NCBI GenBank assembly: GCA_037953745.1
Contig: JBAKBP010001429.1
Location: forward strand, 149,388 to 213,387
DNA from: Lithodes maja
Taxonomy: Eukaryota; Arthropoda; Malacostraca; Decapoda; Lithodidae
Direction: 5' to 3'
Length of the DNA stretch: 64,000 nt
Shown: positions 32,347-43,747 of the stretch, one piece after another
How positions within the stretch are numbered: position 1 is the first letter of the stretch
Layout: the number at the start of each line of letters is the position of its first letter
Position numbers and translations under genes: made by a program
Notes under the pieces: model-generated
What the model saw: the letters and a program-made list of their open reading frames with translations, nothing else
Told to the model about the DNA's origin: nothing
Database searches by the model: none

Positions 32347-32383
32347 CACAGCAGACATGATGCTCGTCTCCGAAGATCTTTAA

Positions 32384-33067
32384 CTTGTGACTGTGACAGA
32401 CAAAGACGTTCTTGATTCATGTAGGTCCTCGTATCTTCACCTGTATGTGTGTCCAGCGTATGTGTTTTCCATTGTGACCCCAGGCAAAACTGCATGCGAA
32501 CTTACCTTGACTCAAACAACTGTATCTGACTTTGGTTCATTGAAAGACTGTTCTTACGCCCCGGCTCCACAGCTCCACGTGTTTCATCAACACTTGCTAG
32601 ATATTCAGTTCTTTTACTTCCCTAACCAGACCCAGGTGTCCCTTGTTTGTCTAGAGTCAAGACGTGTAATTAATGCTCACGGGATGTATCAGGTACCTGA
32701 TCACTGCGAAGTAAGGAGTTCCATTATCCACCCACTTCCTTCTCGTCAGCATATTGCCTTGATAACTAACCTCTCCTCAGAGTTCATCCCTATTAACATT
32801 ACTTTCACAGGAAACTCATCGGACCTCATCATCAAACCGAGACAACTCACCCTCATGAAAGCATTAGATTCTTCAGCATTCACTGACCTAGTTGGTTCAT
32901 CTCTTTCCACGTTTGTTAACCCGGAAGTCATTTATCCTACAGTACTAACCCCTACCTTGACTCTACTCATAATCATCCTCTTTCTAGTCTTTTGCCTCCA
33001 ACGTCTTTCGTTCAGCCTGGTGCGTAGGCGCAAAGCAAAGATACCTACTGCTGATGCAAATGTGTAA
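32384..33067 (+). pseudogene. Baculovirus-F-like envelope gene, C-terminal part
   Basis: The downstream part lies in a different frame from 31357-32346. A TAA at 32381 separates it from further family-like sequence just upstream, so there are at least one frameshift and one stop. It has several Cys residues, N-glycosylation sites (NQT, NLS, NIT, NSS) and a transmembrane helix near the end ('LTLLIIILFLVFCL'), followed by a short basic tail. This is the topology of a type I viral envelope. Confidence 0.72.
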
Positions 33068-33225
33068 GTTGGTCCTCACCTTTATCACACTTTCTCTGGC
33101 ATTGCTATACACTGGGAACAGAGTTAGATAAGTCATAGGGATGAATAAAATGTGTATCTATATAATTATATGTTACCTATTCTTTATTGACACTTCGGTG
33201 GGCCTCAGCTGACGTGGCCGAGCGG

Positions 33226-33993
33226 TGTTACAGCGCATTTTGAGCGACTGTACACTCTAGAATAAACCATATAATCTCATATATAACTCACACCATTATA
33301 ACAGTTATTCACTTACTTAAGTAGGCAACTGTACATTTCTAGTTGGGAATGATCTCCCCTATAGAAGATTATCTCACCCCACCTATGAAAGCCTTGGTAC
33401 TGTACAATTCTTGCAAAGTAAGCAGAAGTTCTCACGCTCCCTTCAGAGAATTGCAGCAACTCCAAGATGATTGCTAGCAACTAAGTAGCGTGTCACACCA
33501 CACTGGTAGAAGCCGGTCCGCTCCTCTTGCCCAGGCAATGGTAGTAGCAGTACAGACTAGCCTTAAGGAAGGTCGCCCCCTTCACAGGCTGAGGTATTAT
33601 ACAGTGACGTATACAGTGACCTGTGCGATATTAGTGTGTGTGCCATTAATTTATTTCACTATTCTTAATGCATCTATTCTTTACAGAAATACACATTTTA
33701 CAGGAATAATAGCTCAGTCTAGTTGTTTTAGCTTATGCTTAATTACTAGGTACTTCCCAGTCGGGTGTATATACAGTACCTATACAGACCTTATAACCTA
33801 TTAAAGCCACGCATCACAATTCTATATTTCTGATAATAAAAACTATAGAAAAGCCAACAGTGTCTTTGCTTCAAATCAGTTACCTCATTAATTTACCTAT
33901 TCAACATGTTTTACAGTTAAATCCTGGTCTACAGACATAACAAGGAAAATATAAGGTAAGAAGCAAAGGTAAAAAACAGTTAATCTCCGATAC
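33226..33993 (+). repeat. Right LTR of env-bearing provirus
   Basis: 768 bp, TGTTACAGCGCATTTTGAGC ... CTCCGATAC(A). It contains about 100 bp absent from the left LTR; otherwise only scattered substitutions. The bases just before it read 'gacgtggccgagcgg' rather than a polypurine tract. Confidence 0.85.
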
Positions 33994-34016
33994 ATTGAAT
34001 GAAATATTGAAAAATC

Positions 34017-34460
34017 AAACATTGGAAGGTACCACATTAAAACTTATTATAGACGAATAAAGATAGACAGACAGACAAGCCACTGCCAGAGAAATTGCCT
34101 GCTACATAAGGCACGTCAGATGCCCTAAAAATTATCCTAAACTTTTGCTGGATTAAACATTGAAGGTACCACTTAAAATAAATTTCAACTGTATAAGTAC
34201 ATTCCACAGAATACAAAATAGCCCCTGCCAGACATATTATTCTCTGCTGCATATGGCCTGTCAGACAGACCCCCCCCCCCCCGCACACAAATGTTGGCCC
34301 TATGGATGCTATGACAGAATGTGGCTGGATTGAACACTGGGAGTACCACCTGAAACATTATTATAAATTAATAAGATAATCACAAGAGTAAAAAAATCGC
34401 CCCTGCCAGATAAATTACCTGCTGCTTTTGGCTCGGCCGTCAGACACCACAAAAGGGACC
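34017..34460. repeat. Three diverged tandem units, about 150 bp each
   Basis: Each unit has 'ggattaaacattgaaggtaccac', then 'cccctgccagacat' and 'tgcctgctgcat...ggc..gtcagac'. Unit starts are near 34022, 34150 and 34327. A C homopolymer near 34270 interrupts. Not coding. Confidence 0.6.
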
Positions 34461-34714
34461 CATCTCCCGTGTAGGCCATATGGACACTATTGATATGCAA
34501 CTTGACAACTTAACTGAAGTGTGTGTGTGTGTGTTATTCACTTGCTTGTTTCGTCAAGGGGAATCCACGCAATGCGAGCTAAGCTCATTATTATCGCGCC
34601 TCCTTAACTGGGAATGTATTGCGTGAAATGCATGTTAAGTGTTTATGTATCGTTGGAATGGCTGTGGATGTGTGTGTAGTCTGTATTTTAGCCAATTGGC
34701 GACATCTGGAAACG

Positions 34715-35015
34715 AAGGCTTAGGGTTAATCTGTATGGTACCATTCTCACTACGGTACCAGTCTCACCCGAAGGCTTAGGTTGACCAGTAGCTTAGGTGA
34801 ACCATATGATACCCATCTCGCCTTGTACCATTTTTGCCAACCCCAGATGGGACGTCACAACGTCGTCCACTTATTCCAGGTACCTATTTACAGCTAGGTG
34901 AACTGAGGCTAACACATGAAAGGAGACAAGCCCAATTTGTCTCCGCCCGGCCGGGGGATTGAACCCCCGATCCCTCGTGTGTGAGACGAGAGCGCTACCT
35001 ACTAGGCTACGGGTT

Positions 35016-35018
<3 letters not shown>
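34715..35018 (-). mobile_element. SINE-2 (tRNA-Val-like head)
   Basis: On the minus strand the head reads 'gtagcctagtaggtagcgc' (A box) and 'gggttcaatcccc' (B box). The anticodon arm CTCGT-CTCACAC-ACGAG gives anticodon CAC. The body contains 'cagttcacctagctgtaaat' and 'aggtacctgg'. The long body and the (GT)n at its 5' side argue against a functional tRNA gene. The downstream limit is approximate. Confidence 0.7.
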
Positions 35019-35068
<50 letters not shown>

Positions 35069-35552
35069 TCTGTGTACCGTATATACAGTATATGTTTGTG
35101 TGTGTGTGTGTAAGTGTGTACCGGTACTGTATGTGTGTGTGCGTGCGTGTGTGTACAATACCATACAGACAGGAGAACCATAACAAACACTTCACCAATC
35201 ATTAACTTCCTCCAGCCAAGCCTTTCCCCCTTTTCTTCGCCCCCCCCCCCCCCCCCCCTCCACCACCACCACCATTTCTCATTTCCTGGTCATTATTTGT
35301 TCCCCCCCCCCCCTTCCCTCCTTCACCCCAGCGTCCCAGTGGCCTACAACAACAAAATCTACAGGGAGAGTTTCAGTACCTCATGCCTGCAGCCTCCATG
35401 TTGCATATTTTACGGTATTAACCCTTTCAGTAATCGCACACGCTCTTCTTTGGTTAACATCAGTCGATTATATTTAGCTTGGGAGGGGATTGTTTGAGAC
35501 AGAAATGGTGAACAGTCATATTATTATCGACAAACTAATGGGGAGAAACGAC

Positions 35553-35765
35553 TTAACCCCTTCAACACCATGACGCCTTTTTACCGTATATTCTGGCTAA
35601 AATTAGACAATCTTATGCAGTTTAAGAAGAACCTATGTTACTAAGAGGGTTCATTGAGAGCGTATTTACCCATTTGAGTCATATAGGTAGATTATAAACC
35701 AAAGAAAGTCGTCTAATGGTAACCAGAACATGATGACAATTACATTATTGGGGTGAAAGGGTTAA
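35553..35765. mobile_element. MITE-B copy
   Basis: TTAACCCCTTCAACACC ... GGTGAAAGGGTTAA. Its right TTAA is also the left TTAA of the next MITE-A. Confidence 0.8.
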
Positions 35766-35995
35766 GGGGAGATGGGCCGTTTGTTTGGTCCCCCTTCTCA
35801 CTCATGCTTAGCCCCATTAGTTTTCAGATTTTAAGATGTTCGACCAATTAGTTTGGCGATTTTAAGACCTTTCACCCCATTTCTTCGTCAATATTTAAAT
35901 CTTTCGTGCCATTTAGGAGTCATTTATTTTCCTGGCGAGCGATAGCGAACCTGTAATTGGGGATGAACCGGCCTTCGGCCATGACATTTTTCATG
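35762..35995 (+). mobile_element. MITE-A, 3' truncated
   Basis: TTAAGGGGAGATGGGCC through the core 'cctggcgagcgatagcgaac' and the GGCC hairpin. It stops at 'catgacatttttc'. Confidence 0.8.
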
Positions 35996-36193
35996 ACGCA
36001 GGTATTCCGTGCGGAGTATGTGCTTGTTTGGCCTACTTCCTTCAAATGAGACGTGTTATGGCTCAAGAAACCTGACTACTAAGCTCAGTCATCACGTCGT
36101 CAAGGAGTCATTCTTTCTTCTCATTCACTCACTGAACCCCCGATCCCTCGTGTGTGAGACGAGAGCGCTACCTACTAGGCTACGGGTTGTGTA

Positions 36194-36232
<39 letters not shown>

Positions 36233-36735
36233 CGTATGTGCATGTGTGTTTGTCTGTGTACCGTATATACAGTATATGTTTGTGTGTGTGTGTGTAAGTG
36301 TGTACCGGTACTGTATGTGTGTGTGCGTGCGTGTGTGTACAATACCATACAGACAGGAAAACCATAACAAACACTTCACCAATCATTAACTTCCTCCAGC
36401 CAAGCCTTTCCCCCTTTTCTTCGCCCCCCCCCCCCCCCCCCCTCCACCACCACCACCATTTCTCATTTCCTGGTCATTATTTGTCCCCCCCCCCCCTTCC
36501 CTCCTTCACCCCAGCGTCCCAGTGGCCTACAACAACAAAATCTACAGGGAGAGTTTCAGTACCTCATGCCTGCAGCCTCCATGTTGCATATTTTACGGTA
36601 TTAACCCTTTCAGTAATCGCACACGCTCTTCTTTGGTTAACATCAGTCGATTATATTTAGCTTGGGAGGGGATTGTTTGAGACAGAAATGGTGAACAGTC
36701 ATATTATTATCGACAAACTAATGGGGAGAAACGAC

Positions 36736-36948
36736 TTAACCCCTTCAACACCATGACGCCTTTTTACCGTATATTCTGGCTAAAATTAGACAATCTTATG
36801 CAGTTTAAGAAGAACCTATGTTACTAAGAGGGTTCATTGAGAGCGTATTTACCCATTTGAGTCATATAGGTAGATTATAAACCAAAGAAAGTCGTCTAAT
36901 GGTAACCAGAACATGATGACAATTACATAATTGGGGTGAAAGGGTTAA
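36736..36948. mobile_element. MITE-B copy (duplicated)
   Basis: Duplicate of 35553-35765 within the second tandem unit. Confidence 0.8.
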
Positions 36949-37178
36949 GGGGAGAAGGGCCGTTTGTTTGGTCCCCCTTCTCACTCATGCTTAGCCCCAT
37001 TAGTTTTCAGATTTTAAGATGTTCGACCAATTAGTTTGGCGATTTTAAGACCTTTCACCCCATTTCTTCGTCAATATTTAAATCTTTCGTGCCTTTTAGG
37101 AGTCATTTATTTTCCTGGCGAGCGATAGCGAACCTGTAATTGGGGATGAACCGGCCTTCGGCCATGACATTTTTCATG
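36945..37178 (+). mobile_element. MITE-A, 3' truncated (duplicated)
   Basis: Duplicate of 35762-35995 within the second tandem unit, with the same truncation point. Confidence 0.8.
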
Positions 37179-37318
37179 ACGCAGGTATTCCGTGCGGAGT
37201 ATGTGCTTGTTTGGCCTACTTCCTTCAAATGAGACGTGTTATGGCTCAAGAAACCTGACTACTAAGCTCAGTCATCACGTCGTCAAGGAGTCATTCTTTC
37301 TTCTCATTCACTCACTCA

Positions 37319-37475
37319 CTCACTCTCACACTCTCTCTCTCTTTTCTCTCTCTCGCATTTTATTGTCGCTAACATGATTTATTTTGCTCTTGTGGACTCA
37401 CTCTCACTTTCTTTCTCTCATATTCACACATTCACTCTCTCACTCGCTCACATTAACACTTCACACACTCACACT

Positions 37476-37524
<49 letters not shown>
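37319..37524. repeat. CT- and CA-rich microsatellites
   Basis: CTCA/CT repeats grade into an uninterrupted (CA)n at about 37481-37522 immediately 5' of SINE-1. Confidence 0.9.
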
Positions 37525-37527
37525 TTT

Positions 37528-37854
37528 ACAGTCACGGTGGCCGAGCGCGCTTAGTACTCTGTATTGGGAGCGCTAGCTCTGGTGTCGGGGGTTCAATCCC
37601 ACGCGCCGGCAGGGGAAGTTCTCTCAAAAACTTTCCCTGGCCGTGAAGGCAAGGTCTGGACGGACCGCCTCGGGGGGGCCCACAAAGTCTCCTGCCCACG
37701 TCCTACTCCTTCGGGAGTATGTAGGCGCTCTCGTTAGCAGCCAGGATCAGTCTATTGATCCCTTAGGATAAGATCTAGGTTAAGTTTGTGTATTTTCAGC
37801 TCCATTGGCTGCCTGCTTGAAATAAACCGATTATTATTATTATTATTATTATTA
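37528..37854 (+). mobile_element. SINE-1 copy
   Basis: GTGGCCGAGCGCGC A box and GGTTCAATCCC B box, the same body as 14115-14421 with about 20 extra bases ('gcgctctcgttagcagcc'). Tail (TTA)n. Between CA tracts. The next 200 bases include 'cttaacctaacctaaccg', a short telomere-like run. Confidence 0.85.
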
Positions 37855-38058
37855 CACACACACACAAGCGGTGGTGTGTTTATCGGTACACACGTTAATT
37901 GTGCATGCTTACGGGTAAATTTTTCGATTTAAAACCTAAATATAACTTTCTAGCTTAAACTTAACCTAACCTAACCGAAAACACTCCATTTCAATGTATT
38001 TTAAAGAGGTGTGTACACTTAAACTGTCGCTCCCAACCTCATGTACTCTTGTACTCTT

Positions 38059-39410
38059 TAACCTCTACGATGAAAGTAAAGCTGTAGATATTATATACCT
38101 TGATTTTCAAAAGGCCTTTGACAAAGTTCCCCACAAACGTTTACTGCTGAAACTAAAAGCGCATGGAATACAAGACGGTGTGTTGAAATGGATAAAAAAT
38201 TGGCTCAGCGACAGAAAGCAAAGAGTAGTCATAAACGGTAAGGCATCTAAATGGACCAATGTAAGTAGCGGGGTACCCCAGGGATCGGTACTAGGACCAA
38301 TTCTCTTTCTAATTTACATCAACGACATTGATGAGGGTCTCACCTGTACAATCTCAAAATTTGCTGACGATACAAACATTGCAAATAGCGTACTCTCAAA
38401 AGAACAAGTTGACGATATGCAACACAATCTAGATAAATTGTCATGTTGGGCCCAAATTTGGCAAATGAGTTTCAATGTGGATAAATGTAAAGTACCGTAC
38501 TACATATCGGATACCTAAATGAGAAAGCAAACTATTCGATGAATGGCACTCAGCTTAAGAATGTAAACAAAGAAACCGATCTGGGAGTAACAATATCGAG
38601 TAACCTAAAACCGAGTCAACAATGTTCAGAAGTTGTTAAGAAGGCAAACAAAATAATTGGCTTTATAGGCAGGTCATTTGAGCACAAATCCAAAGAAGTT
38701 ATCCTAACCCTTTACAATTCCTTAGTCCGCCCTCTTCTGGAATACTGCGTTCAATCCTGGTGCCCTTATTACCAAAAAGATATAAACAAGCTAGAACGAG
38801 TTCAACGTAGAATTACCAAAATCATACCTAGCCTAAAGAACAAACCATACGAAGAGCGTCTTAGAGAATTAAATCTATTTCCTTTAACCCAGCGCAGATT
38901 AAGAGGTGACTTAATTCAAGTGTTCAAAATCATCAAAGGCATCGACAATATGAACTGTAGTAAGTACTTCACTATCGACCAATCTAATTACACGCGGGGA
39001 AACGGTTGCAAAATTATTGGTAAATCTTTTAACTCACACGAATCTAAGAATTTCTTCTTCAATCAAGTTTCAACTTGTGGAATGGGCTTCCCGAGACGTT
39101 ATAGACTGCAGCACCGTTGATTCATTTACACTCCGCTTAGACAAATATCTCGCATCAAACCCGCGACTGACTGCGTTTGTAAATGAATAACTTTATTTTA
39201 TCCCCCCCTCAGTTACTAACCCATCTGTCCCCTACTAACTTCCTAATCCTGCCACGGACATTAGTTCTAGGGCAGTAGTTCCCTTTCCAATGTTCCCTTA
39301 CCCACTCTAAACCACTGTTTGGACACTTGATCCTCAGTGTTTTGGAGGACAAGCAGCCTAGAAGAGTCACTAGATCTGTTGTTGCTTGATTTCCTTTGTA
39401 CTCCTTTGTA
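38059..39410 (+). pseudogene. 5'-truncated copy of the CR1-like LINE
   Basis: From 'acctctacgatgaaagtaaa' on, it matches 29249-30606 at what looks like about 98 percent. It retains the catalytic block 'YLDFQKAFDKVPH', 'SGVPQGSVLGP' and 'FADDTNIA'. A 5-base insertion near 38503 ('accgta') breaks the frame; it resumes at 38539. Further small deletions near 39068-39090 disrupt the C-terminus. The 3' end has two TCCTTTGTAC units. Short 5' truncation is the usual fate of target-primed insertions. Confidence 0.88.
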
Positions 39411-39466
39411 CTTACAACCCTACATATTTAGTATAATTTGTACCTTTAAGCACACCACCGCTTGTC

Positions 39467-39488
39467 CACACACACACACACACACACA
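39467..39488. repeat. (CA)n flanking the fused-ORF LINE
   Basis: A CA run immediately 5' of the LINE. A second CA run begins at its 3' end (43749). Confidence 0.85.
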
Positions 39489-42400
39489 GTTCAGCCAGCA
39501 GAGGAGGAGGACGGTCGGCCTGGAGCTCCGCATATAATTGTGTTTTTTCCAGGGATTGAGATAAGTAGTGTCCTACAAACTTAAGTAAAGTGATTAATCA
39601 TAACATCTACATCAATAAGGTATGTTACTAGTATATACTTTGTGCCACGCTAAGGTTATTTGGTGAATATCGCTAGGCGGCCGGTGAAGCAAATTCAAAA
39701 TGTCGAGGGAGGAGAGAAAATTACGGTCCAAGGTTCATGGTTCGGTCAGAGCTTCGGAGGGTGATGAGTCGAGTGAGCTAGCAACAATGAGGGCTCGAAT
39801 TGCCAAATTGGAGGAGGAGTGGAAGGCAGCTAAAGAAGAGTCAGTGATATTGAAACAGACCTTGTCAAATTTGGAGCTCGATCTTGACAATGTGAAGCAA
39901 CGAAATTCGGTACTGGAAACTGAACTTTCATCGATAGTGGAAAAAAATAGCAGCTTGGAATTAAAAGATAAGGAAAGGGGAGAGGAGTGTAGGGAAATTA
40001 GGGCTTTGCTAAATTCACTAGAAGCTAGGCAGGAAGAACAGGACAAATTCATGGAGGAGGTGAAGAGTAAAGAGGTGATAGAGGAAGTACGAAAGGAAGT
40101 AGTGAAGATGAAGACAGCTCATGACGAGATTCAAGACAGAAACAGTGAGTTAATACAAAACATAGCCAAAACAAATGAAACAGTAGAGATTTGTAAGGAG
40201 GAAATAAAACGAAGCTTTGCAGAGATTGTTGTCAAAGAAAAACAAGTTCAAAACGAATTAGCGTTGGTGACAAAGGAAAGTAAACTCGATGTGGAGGTGA
40301 AGAATGTTATTCGGAGAAACGAGAAATTGCTTCGTGACACAGTGGACAAAAACAAATCAGTGATAATATTTGGCCACACAGAAAAAGATATAAAATCGAG
40401 GATAGAAAGGGACAGAGGTGAGCTAAATTGTATAAGGAACACAATGAAGCATTTACTTGAAGATGGTGGTCCGGAAATTGAGATAATGGAATATAGAAGA
40501 ATTGGTAAGTACGAAAAGGGAAAGAACAGACCAATTAAAATTACGCTAATGAATAGTCAGATGGCGGAAACCATACTTAAAAATGGTCCAAAGTTAAATG
40601 ATGTAGAAGCTTTTAAGTCTATTAAAGTGAGAAGAGACCTTTCTAAAGAGGATAGAGAACTACTGAAAGCTAAGTTTGAAGAAGCAAATAAAAGAAATGA
40701 TGAACGAACTGAGGAAGAGAAGGAATCTTTTTTTCTTCCGGGTCGTAGGTCTGCAAATACGGAAATGGTACATAAAAAAAGACAAACCATCCCAGGAGCA
40801 AACGGGGGAAGAGGAGGTGTAACTGGGTTGACAGGGAATGAATTTTTACATGTAATTTACACCAATGTAGATGGGTTATTATCAAAAATTCTTGAAATAA
40901 AAGATGTTATTAATATAAACAAGCCACATGTTCTATGTTTAACAGAAACCAAATTAAATTCTCAAATAAGAAATGAAATACTCTCAGGTGAAAATTATAA
41001 TGTATGGAGGAGGGATAGAGTTGGGAGAATGGGAGGAGGGGTCTTGATATTCACAAGGAGGGAGCTTAAGGTAAAGGAGTTGCAGATGAAAGAGGTGGGT
41101 TCTGCTTCAGAAATAGTAGCAATAGAAATAGTGAGAGGTAACGAAGGAATTATAATAGTAAATGTGTATGTGCCGCCACGAACTGCAGCCTGGACCAGTG
41201 AGGAACACGAAGCAATGCTGAATGAAATTTTAATAAATCTGGAGTATATTATCAAGGAGGCAGAAGATAGGAACAAAAGTATTATTATTACCGGAGACTT
41301 CAACAGTGGAAATATTGATTGGTCAACTTTAGAGTGTCCTGAGAGAGAGAACAGTTGGGGATGTAGACTACTAGAGTTGATGACAACATACCTGTTGCAT
41401 CAACACATAGAAGAGCCAACAAGGGTGAGAGGGAGTGATACTCCTTCATTATTAGATCTGGTTTTTACGAGATGTGCCAATGAGATATTTGAGGTAAGTT
41501 ATAAACCACCAGTAGGTAAAAGTGATCATGTCGTATTAGACTTTAATTTTATATTAAAGTATGACTTATTACCAAGTAAAGAGGAGTTCAAGAAAGACCG
41601 GCTGGATTATCCTAGAGGAAGATACAACAAATTGCGAGAGTTTTTCCAAAACATTAATTGGGAGGATAAAGTATTGAATAAATATGATATTAATGAGCAA
41701 TACGAAGCCTTCTGTGACATATGCAAACAAGGTGCTGACAAATACATACCAATAGCCAAGGATTTTCCTAAAACAAAGAATGATTGGTTTGGTGCTAGAT
41801 GTTATAAAGCTAAAGTTGAACGTGATAGGTTATGGAAACGCTATAGAAGACACAAGAGTGATCAATCTTACGAGAGGTATAAACTAGCAAGAAATAACTA
41901 CACCAAAGTGAGGAGACAGGAGGAGAAGGATTTTGAGAGAGGGGTGGTTATGAAGAGCAAAGATGATCCCAACATATTATATGGATTCATAAATAAGAGA
42001 ACTAAAGTGAAGGAAAAGATCCAAAGGATCGTTCACAATGGAGAAATATTTGAGGAGGAGGAAAAAATGAGTGAGGTTTTTAATGCAAAATTTCGATCGG
42101 TGTTTGTTCAAGAAAATAATGATGGTGATGATGCTTATAAGAATCCAATACAGAGACCAGTCATGCCCATGAAAGATATTATTATAAAAAGGGATGAAGT
42201 AAGGGACTGCATGTTAGACCTAAATAAAAGAAAGGCTATGGGGCCTGATCAGATTTCTGGGTGGATGTTGAGTGAATGTGCAGAGGAACTAAGCTTTCCC
42301 ATAACAGAGATTTTTAAAAAATCTTTGTCCCAAGGCAAGCTACCCGAGGTGTGGAAGGCTGCTGATATTGTACCGATATACAAGAAAGGACCGAAAGAAG

Positions 42401-43747
42401 ATGCAAATAACTACAGACCCGTGTCTTTGACTAGTGTTGTAGTAAAACTGCTTGAGAAATTGATCAGGAAATTTTGGATTTGTCACCTCGAGGAGAATCA
42501 TTTACTATCGGATTGTCAGTTTGGTTTTAGGTCGAATAGGTCATGTGTGTCAAATTTGCTGAGCTTCTATGATAGAGTGATTGAAATTATGCAAGAACGA
42601 GACGGATGGGCAGATTGTGTATTTTTAGATTTCAAAAAAGCTTTTGATAAAGTACCCCATAAAAGGCTAATATATAAACTTGAAATGTGTGGAGGAATCA
42701 CCGGTGGACTCTTAAAATGGATGAAGGATTTCTTAACCGGGAGGAAAATGAGAACCATCATAAGAGGGAAATATTCATCATGGAGTGATGTGATAAGTGG
42801 AGTGCCCCAGGGCTCAGTGTTGGCCCCATTGATGTTTTTAATTTTTATAAATGATCTGCCTCTTGGAATTAGCAGCTATATTAACATGTTCGCCGATGAC
42901 GCAAAATTAGTAAGGAAAGTGGTTGATAACAATTGCTGTAAAATGCTCCAGGAGGACATCAATAAGCTGTATCAATGGAGCCGAATGTGGAAAATGGAGT
43001 TCAACATTGATAAATGCCACGTGATGGAGATGGGAGACGGCCAGGGAAGACCCCATGGGGAGTACAGTATGGGCGATGTAAGGTTGGAAAAGTCAGAGAA
43101 GGAAAAAGACTTAGGAGTTGTAGTGAACAGGAGGTTAGATCCCGGTGACCATATCAATAACTTGGTAAATAAGGCATATTCGTGGTGGGCTAATATTAGG
43201 GTAGCGTTTAAATTCCTAAATGAAGACATGGTGAAGATATTAATAACACAGTTTTTAAGGCCTAGCCTGGAGTATGCAGCGGTTGTATGGAATCCACATA
43301 TGAAAAAACACATAAGTAAGCTCGAGAAAATTCAGCGTGTGATCACAAGATGGGTGCCAGGGTTAAAAAACTTACAATATGAAGACCGGCTGTGTCACCT
43401 GGGGATTCCCTCACTTCAACAGAGAAGGGAGAGGGGAGACATGATAGCTTTATTTAGGTGTGTTCACGGAAAGGAATATATTGATCAAACAAATTTTGTT
43501 TGGCCAGCGGTGGGGAGGACGAGAGGACATGACTATAAACTGTTGAGGAGGAGAGCTAGGAAGGATGTTAGGAAGTTTGGTTTTCCAGATAGAATGGTTG
43601 AGAAGTGGAATAAGTTACCAAACGACCTAGTGTGTGCACAAAGTATTCAAGCTTTTAAAGTAAATTATGATAAGTTAAAGGCTAACGGGACACTACGAGA
43701 GTAATCTCAATCCTGTAAAATACAATTAGGTAAATACAATTAGGTAA

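Larger units (their letters stand above)
15589..33993 (+). mobile_element. LTR provirus carrying an envelope-like gene, with nested insertions
   Basis: Two direct LTRs (15589-16254 and 33226-33993) bound this element, and a 4-bp duplication ATTG flanks it (15585-15588 and 33994-33997). Directly after the left LTR is a primer site complementary to the 3' end of tRNA-Leu. Directly upstream of the right LTR is a broken baculovirus-F-like envelope gene with its own splice acceptor. No gag, protease, RT or integrase of its own is visible; the interior holds a CR1-like LINE that itself contains a Gmr1-like element. Subtracting those leaves about 4 kb, too little for gag-pol, so a deletion is likely. 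LTR-env organisation is known in errantiviruses and some BEL/Pao elements. The lineage is not decidable without pol. Confidence 0.85.
34961..36133 (+). repeat. Tandem duplication unit 1 (1173 bp)
   Basis: Begins 'gaacccccgatccctcg' inside the SINE-2 head and ends 'ctcattcactcact'. It holds (GT)n, a C homopolymer, (CCA)n, a MITE-B (35553-35765) and a truncated MITE-A (35762-35995). It is repeated immediately downstream with very few differences. Confidence 0.9.
36134..37316 (+). repeat. Tandem duplication unit 2 (1183 bp)
   Basis: Direct copy of 34961-36133, differing mainly in microsatellite length plus a few substitutions. It carries the second MITE-B (36736-36948) and MITE-A (36945-37178). 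The breakpoint shares 'cact' with the flanking repeats. Confidence 0.9.

Noticed and set aside
34871..35205. Cys/Val- and His/Thr-rich frames over (GT)n/(CA)n, with duplicates at 36009-36389
   Set aside because: Frames over dinucleotide repeats in both orientations; no protein.
37955..37980. Telomeric repeat (CCTAA)n
   Set aside because: Only about three imperfect units, too short to call an interstitial telomere.
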